From the NCBI RefSeq assembly GCF_013362815.1, contig NZ_JABFVK010000058.1:27111-91110 (forward strand): a stretch of 64,000 bases of DNA. The letters run 5' to 3'. The notes under the pieces were generated by a model that saw nothing but the letters and a program-made list of their open reading frames with translations, searched no databases and was not told the DNA's origin. Positions 59,187 to 64,000 of the stretch are shown here, piece after piece (the first letter of the stretch is position 1; the number at the start of each line of letters is the position of its first letter). The position numbers were made by a program, and so were the translations under genes. This DNA comes from Hamadaea sp. Lineage in GTDB: Bacteria; Actinomycetota; Actinomycetes; Mycobacteriales; Micromonosporaceae.

Positions 59187-62100
59187 ATGTTCCCCCCTCG
59201 ACGTTTCCCCCCGAGACGGCTTGTCGCTCTCTCGCTCGCGGTGACGACCGCGTTCGCGTTCGGCGGCGTGACGGCGATCCCCGCGGCCCAGGCAGCCGAG
59301 ACGCAGGCCGCGCCCGCGATCGAGACCGCGCGCACCACCCGCCCGGTGGCGCCGGGTGTGACCCTGACCTCCTTCGACACCGTCGACGCCGGCGGCTGGC
59401 TGCGAGCCGACGCGCTGACCACCGACCTCGGCGGCGGCATCACGGTCGACTACCTCAGCCCCGGGAAGGTCGCCGCGGACGAGACCGTACGCCAGATGAC
59501 CACCCACGACGGCAAGCCGACCCGGCCGGTCGCCGCCGTCAACGGCGACTTCTTCGACATCAACAACTCCGGGGCGGCGCTCGGCATCGGCGTCCACAGC
59601 GGACAGCTGGTGCAGTCGCCGACCGCCGGGTGGTCCAACGCCGTCGGCTTCAGCGCCGAGGGCCTCGGCCGTCTGCTCCAGGTCGGCTTCGAGGGCACCG
59701 CCACCTGGGACGGCGGGTCGGCTGTGCTTACACAGTTCAACAACCGCGTCCAGAGCGGCGGAATCGGGCTGATCACCCCGCTCTGGGGTGACTACACCCG
59801 CCAGCGCGCGGTCGACGGAGCTTCCGATGTCACCGAAGTGACCCTTGTGGACGGTGTCGTGACCGCCGTCGGCTCGGCGGCGGGAACCGGCGCCATCCCG
59901 GCCGGGACGACGATCCTGCTCGGCCGCGAAGCCGGGGCGGTCGCCCTGCGGAACCTGGCCGTCGGCACCCACGTCACCGTGGCGTACCAGCCGAAGACTT
60001 CCGACGGGAACCCCCTGTATGCGGCCGTCGGCGGCAACTACCTGCTCGTCAAGGACGGCGTACCGCAGTCCTTCGACGACGTCGCCCTGGCGGCCCGCAG
60101 CGCGGTCGGCTTCAACCGCGAGGGCACCAAGATGTACCTGCTCACCATCGACGGCAAGCAGGCCAACAGCGCCGGCGTCACGCTGGGGGAGTGGGCTCGC
60201 ATGGTGGCCGACTTCGGTGCGTACAACGCGCTGAACATCGACGGCGGCGGCTCCTCGACCCTGCTCGCCCGCAAGCCCGGCGAAACCGACCTCACCCTCG
60301 AGAACAGCCCCTCCGACGGCAGCGAGCGGGCGGTCGCCAACGGCCTCGGCCTCTACGCCCCCGTCGGCAGTGGCAAGCTCACCGGTTACTGGGTCGCGCC
60401 CACCGCCGACCCGGCCGCCGCACCCGGCTCCGACCAGGTCACCCTCGCCCGGCCCGACCGCGTGTTCCCGGGCCTGACCCGCAAGCTCACCGCCAACGGC
60501 TACGACGAGACCTACGGGCCGGCCGCCGGTACGCCGATGTGGCGCTCCAGCCTGGTGCCGGTCGGCTGGGTCACCTCCGACAACGTCTTTCACGCCGGAT
60601 TCCCCGGGCAGACCACGGTGACCGCGTTCCGCGCCACCGCCACGGGCTCCACGAAGCTGACCGTGCTCGGCACACTCGACCGCATCCGGCCGACCGCCGA
60701 ACGCCTCGGCCTGTCGTCGGGCTCCACCGGATCGTTCGGCCTCGTCGGCTACGACGACGCCGGAGCCACCGCGCCGATCGAGCCCGGCGACGCCAAGCTC
60801 GACTACGACCACGACCTGTTCGAGGTGACCGCCACCCCGAACGGCACCTTCACCGTCAAGCCGTTGGTGGCCACCGGCGCCGGCCTCATCACCGCCACCG
60901 TCCAGGGCCACTCGGCGAGCGTCGCCATCACCGTCGGCCTCACCGACGTCACGGCCGCCACGTTCGACGACGCTGCGAAGTGGACGATCACCACGGCTCG
61001 GGCCAGCGCCACCATCGCGCCGACGCCGGACGGCCACACCGGGCAGGGCATCAAGCTCAACTACGACTTCACCCAGTCGACCGCCACCCGGGCGGCGTAC
61101 GCGAACCCGCCGACCCAGTTCACGATCGACGGCCAGCCCCAGGGCTTCGGCCTCTGGATCTACGGCAACGGCAAGGGGGAGTGGCCCGCCCTGGAGTTCT
61201 ACGACGGCCTCGGCCAGTCGCAGATCCTCCGCAGCGACTACATCACCTGGACCGGCTGGAAGTACGTCGAGTTCAAGGTGCCCGTCGGTGTCGCGTACCC
61301 GCTGAAGCTGCGGCGCTTCTACGTCGTCGAGACCAAGGCGGCCGCCCAGTACAAGGGCGAGATCGTCATCGACGACCTGGTGGCGAAGGTCCCGCCGACC
61401 GTCGTCTCGCCAGCCGTCCCCAAGGTGGTCGACCCGATCGTCGGCTCGTATGGCGCGGTGAACTCGAAAGACTGGCGCTTCGCCGTCATGTCCGACTCCC
61501 AGTTCGTCGCCCGGTCACCCGACAGCGACATCGTGCGCAACGCCCGGCGTACGCTGCGGGAGATCAAGGCGGCCAAACCCGACTTCCTCATCATCGACGG
61601 CGACTTCGTCGACGAGGCGTCTCCGGCCGACATCGCCTTCGCCAAGCAGATCCTGGACGAAGAACTCGGCGGCGAACTGCCGTACTACTACGTCCCCGGC
61701 AACCACGAAGTGATGGGCGGCCCGATCGGCAACTTCCAGGCGGTCTTCGGCGACACCCACCGCGTGTTCGACCACAACGGCACCCGGTTCGTCACCCTCG
61801 ACACCTCCGCCCTGTCGATCCGCAGCTCCGGCTACGACCAGTACGCCCTCCTGCGGTCCGCATTGGACAGCGCGGCAGCCGACCCGTCCATCGGCTCGGT
61901 AGTCCTCGTGGAGCACGTCCCGCCGCAGGACCCGACCCCGGGCAAGGGCAGCCAGCTCAACGACCGCAAGGAAGCCGGACTCGTCGAGAATTGGCTCGCC
62001 GACTTCCAGACCAAGACCGGCAAGGGCGCGGCCTTCCTCGGCGGTCACGTCGGAACGTTCCACGCGTCCCGAGTGGACGGAGTGCCCTACTTCATCAACG

Positions 62101-62552
62101 GCAACTCCGGGAAGAACCCCGCCACCCCGGCCGACGACGGCGGCTTCACCGGCTGGACCATGTGGGGCGTCGACAAGGTCACCCACCCCCGCCCCTACAC
62201 CGGCCTGCCGCTCGTCCCATGCGGCCCCGGCCAGTGGCTCACCGCCCAGGTCAACCCGCACGTCGACGCGCTTGCGGTGAACGTGCCGGCGGTTTCGGCC
62301 GGCTCCACAGTCGACGTGTCCGCCTCACTGACCCAGCCCGGTGGCCGGGTCGTGCCCGTGGCGTACCCGGTGAGCTTCGCCTGGACGGGCGGAGCCGGAC
62401 TCCACATCGGACCGCGACGCACGGCGGGCCCGGCCGACATCGCGGCCTTCGATCCCGTGACCAGGCAGCTGACCGGCCTGCGCGCGGGCACGGCGACCCT
62501 CGCGGTCACCGTCAACGGCGTCACTCAGGAGGTCGTCGTCACCGTTTCATGA
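59187..62552 (+). CDS. Secreted phosphodiester glycosidase (NAGPA-like)/metallophosphoesterase
   Basis: A protein of 1,121 residues. Signal peptide about 1-37 (ending AIPAAQA). The N-terminal domain (about 95-405) follows the NAGPA/phosphodiester glycosidase pattern: VAAVNGDFFDINNSGAALGI, SAVGFNREGTKMYLLTIDGK, then ALNIDGGGSSTLLARKPGE. The C-terminal metallophosphoesterase (about 755-1005) has RFAVMSDSQFV, DGDFVDE, VPGNHEVMGG and LGGHVGTFHASR. The two together would act on phosphodiester-linked sugars such as teichoic acids outside the cell; the actual substrate is unknown. ATG 59187 is chosen because the signal starts there. A strong terminator follows. Confidence 0.9.
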   Translation: MFPPRRFPPRRLVALSLAVTTAFAFGGVTAIPAAQAAETQAAPAIETARTTRPVAPGVTLTSFDTVDAGGWLRADALTTDLGGGITVDYLSPGKVAADETVRQMTTHDGKPTRPVAAVNGDFFDINNSGAALGIGVHSGQLVQSPTAGWSNAVGFSAEGLGRLLQVGFEGTATWDGGSAVLTQFNNRVQSGGIGLITPLWGDYTRQRAVDGASDVTEVTLVDGVVTAVGSAAGTGAIPAGTTILLGREAGAVALRNLAVGTHVTVAYQPKTSDGNPLYAAVGGNYLLVKDGVPQSFDDVALAARSAVGFNREGTKMYLLTIDGKQANSAGVTLGEWARMVADFGAYNALNIDGGGSSTLLARKPGETDLTLENSPSDGSERAVANGLGLYAPVGSGKLTGYWVAPTADPAAAPGSDQVTLARPDRVFPGLTRKLTANGYDETYGPAAGTPMWRSSLVPVGWVTSDNVFHAGFPGQTTVTAFRATATGSTKLTVLGTLDRIRPTAERLGLSSGSTGSFGLVGYDDAGATAPIEPGDAKLDYDHDLFEVTATPNGTFTVKPLVATGAGLITATVQGHSASVAITVGLTDVTAATFDDAAKWTITTARASATIAPTPDGHTGQGIKLNYDFTQSTATRAAYANPPTQFTIDGQPQGFGLWIYGNGKGEWPALEFYDGLGQSQILRSDYITWTGWKYVEFKVPVGVAYPLKLRRFYVVETKAAAQYKGEIVIDDLVAKVPPTVVSPAVPKVVDPIVGSYGAVNSKDWRFAVMSDSQFVARSPDSDIVRNARRTLREIKAAKPDFLIIDGDFVDEASPADIAFAKQILDEELGGELPYYYVPGNHEVMGGPIGNFQAVFGDTHRVFDHNGTRFVTLDTSALSIRSSGYDQYALLRSALDSAAADPSIGSVVLVEHVPPQDPTPGKGSQLNDRKEAGLVENWLADFQTKTGKGAAFLGGHVGTFHASRVDGVPYFINGNSGKNPATPADDGGFTGWTMWGVDKVTHPRPYTGLPLVPCGPGQWLTAQVNPHVDALAVNVPAVSAGSTVDVSASLTQPGGRVVPVAYPVSFAWTGGAGLHIGPRRTAGPADIAAFDPVTRQLTGLRAGTATLAVTVNGVTQEVVVTVS

Positions 62553-62563
62553 CGACGGCACGC

Positions 62564-62610
62564 GGGAGCCGGGCTTGCAGGTCAGGGCAAGCCCGGCTCC
62601 CCTTTCTTCC
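62564..62610 (+). terminator. Intrinsic terminator of the NAGPA-like gene
   Basis: A perfect 14-bp stem (GGGAGCCGGGCTTG 62564-62577 and CAAGCCCGGCTCCC 62588-62601) with a 10-nt loop, then CTTTCTTCC. One of the clearest rho-independent terminators in the window. Confidence 0.88.
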
Positions 62611-62643
62611 GGTCCAACCGCGCGGTCTTCCACTCTTTCCGCG

Positions 62644-62721
62644 CGATCATGAACCTACGGGCGTTGTCGCCCGGCGTGTCGTGTCCCCTGGGCCCTGATC
62701 ACTTCCCCCGGGCCATGATCG
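62644..62721. repeat. 78-bp element with CGATCATG inverted ends
   Basis: CGATCATG (62644-62651) and CATGATCG (62714-62721) face each other with 62 bp between, which also contain a GGGCCCTGATC-type stretch. It lies between the NAGPA-like terminator and the convergent hypothetical gene at 62725, and is similar in form to the element at 63693. Confidence 0.55.
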
Positions 62722-62724
62722 TCG

Positions 62725-63381
62725 CTAGGCGGCCTGCGGGAGCCGCCCCCACATCGCGGTGAAGCCGGCGGCCTCGCCGGTCAGCCAGCTGTCGACGTCG
62801 TCGAACGCGCCCTTCACCTCGTCGAGCCGATGCGGAACCCCGCGCCGGACGTCCACGAGCACCGGTACGCCGTTCGGCAGAATCTGATCCATGTACCGCC
62901 GCATGAGGTGCAGCGACGCAGTGATCGTCTCTTCCGTCGGCGGCTGCTCGTCGAAGTGCAGCCGGACGGCCTCCTTACGGCCGTCGTTGTACCGCAGCCC
63001 GAAATGCGCGCTCACCTTCACCGGTAAGTCGCCGAGCATGCCCAGCGCCTCCCGCGTCGGCGTCAGACCGAACTCGCCGGGCTCGCCGAGCGTCTCCAGA
63101 TACTGCGCCGCCCCGGTCGTCAGCGCTGCATAGAGCCGCCGCCAGCGGGGGGCGACAGACTGAGCGATGTCGGCCAGGTGCAGCCCGCCCGTGCGGAACT
63201 GGATGTCGGCCTTGAGCGCCTTCAGAAACTGGCCATGCGGATTGAAGCCACCGCCCGACTCACGCTGCTTGCGCAGCCCACCGACGTACGCCGCCTTCGT
63301 CGGGCCGGTGCGGTCGACGTAGCGGGTGAACGCGAGCAACGTGGCGTAGGGCAGCGAACGGGTGGCAGAAGGGGTGGGCAT
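62725..63381 (-). CDS. Hypothetical protein
   Basis: A protein of 218 residues. No family is recognised. The sequence is mostly helical, with VDRTGPTKAAYVGGLRKQRE, FNPHGQFLKALKADIQFRTG and, near the end, FDDVDSWLTGEAAGFTAMWG. Positive and negative residues are well mixed; there is no signal peptide or membrane segment. ATG 63381 has GAGGGAGC before it, so it is well supported. Similar proteins are found in actinomycetes as uncharacterised genes, as far as I recall. Confidence 0.75.
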   Translation of the reverse strand: MPTPSATRSLPYATLLAFTRYVDRTGPTKAAYVGGLRKQRESGGGFNPHGQFLKALKADIQFRTGGLHLADIAQSVAPRWRRLYAALTTGAAQYLETLGEPGEFGLTPTREALGMLGDLPVKVSAHFGLRYNDGRKEAVRLHFDEQPPTEETITASLHLMRRYMDQILPNGVPVLVDVRRGVPHRLDEVKGAFDDVDSWLTGEAAGFTAMWGRLPQAA

Positions 63382-63913
63382 GTCGGCTCCCTCGTGTCGG
63401 CGCGTCTCAGCGCGCAGGTCAACGACCCTCTTTCGTACACGTATTCTAAACCGGGCCACTGACACTCACCACTGTCCGCTACCTGGCCGTCACTCCTCGT
63501 CTGCGCCGTGACCTGGGCAGATGCTCGGCCTCGAATTTCGCCCCCAAGCTGGCACATTTTCGTAGTGTGGTGTCCCTCACTTCGCTCGAACACCTGTCCT
63601 GTTCGCCCCTTGCTTCCGCCCCCGTCGGTCGCCTGCGCGGCTGCCCTCGCCACCGCGGTTCGGCCCGCCCCACCCGCCCCCCGCTCTGCTCGTTGATCAT
63701 GAACTAGTGGTGCTTCTCGACGGCGTGTCGACGGCCCGAATTCCATGATCAATCCCGCAACGGACTGGTCGAGGCTCCCGTCAGGGTCGGCCCGGCGCGC
63801 CACCGGATACCCCGTGTGCGTGATCATGGCGGGCCGTGTACAGTTATGGCTCGTGCGGCTGAGCCGGACACCGAAGGCCTGGTGCCTGCGGTGCGGGCGC
63901 AGTCGGACCACCT
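63382..63913. other. 530-bp gene-free region before tRNA-Leu
   Basis: No credible gene. It carries the promoter area of the hypothetical gene (TTTAGAATACGTG on the minus strand near 63443), a 60-bp element with TTGATCATG/CATGATCAA ends (63693-63752), another single GTGATCATGG near 63820, and presumably the tRNA promoter. I see nothing else. Confidence 0.6.
63693..63752. repeat. 60-bp element with TTGATCATG inverted ends
   Basis: TTGATCATG (63693-63701) and CATGATCAA (63744-63752) are perfect 9-bp inverted ends of a 60-bp unit that also has inverted TCGAC/GTCGA pieces inside. Elements of this pattern seem to me common in Micromonosporaceae; the copy number elsewhere in this genome cannot be seen here. 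Confidence 0.65.
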
Positions 63914-64000
63914 GTCCGGGTGGCGGAATGGCAGACGCGCTAGCTTGAGGTGCTAGTGCCCGTATAGGGCGTGGGGGTTCAAGTCCCCCCTCGGACACCA
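63914..64000 (+). tRNA. tRNA-Leu (anticodon GAG)
   Basis: An 87-nt gene ending with an encoded CCA at 63998-64000. Acceptor GTCCGGG pairs with CTCGGAC (one G-U). The anticodon stem CTAGC/GCTAG encloses TTGAGGT, giving anticodon GAG (63947-63949), reading CUC and CUU. The long variable arm is characteristic of class II tRNA, and the T loop contains GTTCAAG. The gene ends exactly at the window edge. Confidence 0.95.

Noticed and set aside
59175..61037. A 620-codon minus-strand frame opposite the NAGPA-like gene
   Set aside because: Arg/Gly/Asp/Val-rich shadow without domains; the plus-strand NAGPA and phosphoesterase motifs explain the sequence.
63914..64000. An integration (attachment) site at the tRNA gene
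   Set aside because: The window ends at the tRNA 3' end, so no direct repeat of the tRNA end or integrase could be seen; nothing supports it here.

Overview
The window is a 64 kb piece of a very high-GC actinomycete chromosome. The following are seen directly: strong G/C bias at third codon positions, many GTG starts, a mix of GGAGG-led and apparently leaderless genes, a WXG100-like secretion operon, a 2-methylisoborneol locus and a chitin-type LPMO. Frequent cgtacg-rich codons and several short intergenic palindromic repeat families make Micromonosporaceae (Actinoplanes-like) my best guess. That family call is inference, because no 16S gene or other phylogenetic marker is present. There is no rRNA, CRISPR array, prophage or recognisable insertion sequence. 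One tRNA (Leu, anticodon GAG) closes the window.

Layout. 1-6.1 kb: XRE/DUF5919-type regulator, a 1.1 kb gene-free repeat region, an L,D-transpeptidase lipoprotein, TetR and GNAT genes, and a fused PfkB sugar-phosphate kinase/Nudix protein. 6.2-13.7 kb: LAL-type LuxR giant regulator, membrane protein plus methyltransferase pair, DUF3800-like protein, GlxA-type AraC regulator and LtrA membrane protein. 13.8-23.5 kb: an MBL-fold hydrolase interrupted by an in-frame TGA, a TIGR03086-type protein, Nei1-type DNA glycosylase, lipoprotein, FAD/Rieske oxidoreductase, MFS exporter with divergent ArsR-type regulator, a two-gene WXG100-like operon and two small secreted proteins, one a ricin-type lectin. 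23.6-32.8 kb: DUF222/HNH protein, a 1,444-residue S8/kelch secreted protease, a winged-helix regulator, a repeat-rich gene-free region, an LPMO with chitin-binding module and a DUF305 lipoprotein. 32.9-45.2 kb: asd, GNAT, FmdB zinc ribbon, a four-gene ABC export operon with XRE regulator and methyltransferase, a degenerate receiver, a two-component system divergent from a LivJ-type binding protein, orphan ECF sigma, ArfB, RidA and a redoxin divergent from a LysR gene. 45.4-52.3 kb: a two-gene putative glycan cassette followed by a DUF4011-helicase-nuclease-DUF3320 protein of defence-like architecture. 52.3-64 kb: CDF metal exporter, DUF998 protein, the 2-methylisoborneol nanocompartment locus (GPP methyltransferase, terpene cyclase and divergent family 2B encapsulin shell), DUF4328 protein, TrmB, a NAGPA-like/metallophosphoesterase exoprotein, a hypothetical gene and tRNA-Leu.

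How genes work together. The clearest functional unit is 54127-57627. GPP is methylated and then cyclised to 2-methylisoborneol, and the family 2B encapsulin is the likely protein shell for the cyclase. Both directions are driven by back-to-back promoters that I can place in the 136-bp divergent gap. The redoxin/LysR pair has an exact ATAC-N7-GTAT LysR box beside the regulator start. The ABC ATPase, permease, XRE and methyltransferase genes are translationally coupled. Wall and polymer enzymes (Ldt, S8 protease, lectin, LPMO, NAGPA-like protein) point to a mycelial soil saprophyte.

The most unusual DNA-level signals are a family of about 63-bp elements with GCGTTATCCC/GGATAACGC ends (seven copies, two supplying the 3' ends of reading frames), three separate 18-bp in-frame tandem arrays sharing a GGCGCT core, and several other 55-80 bp elements with inverted ends.
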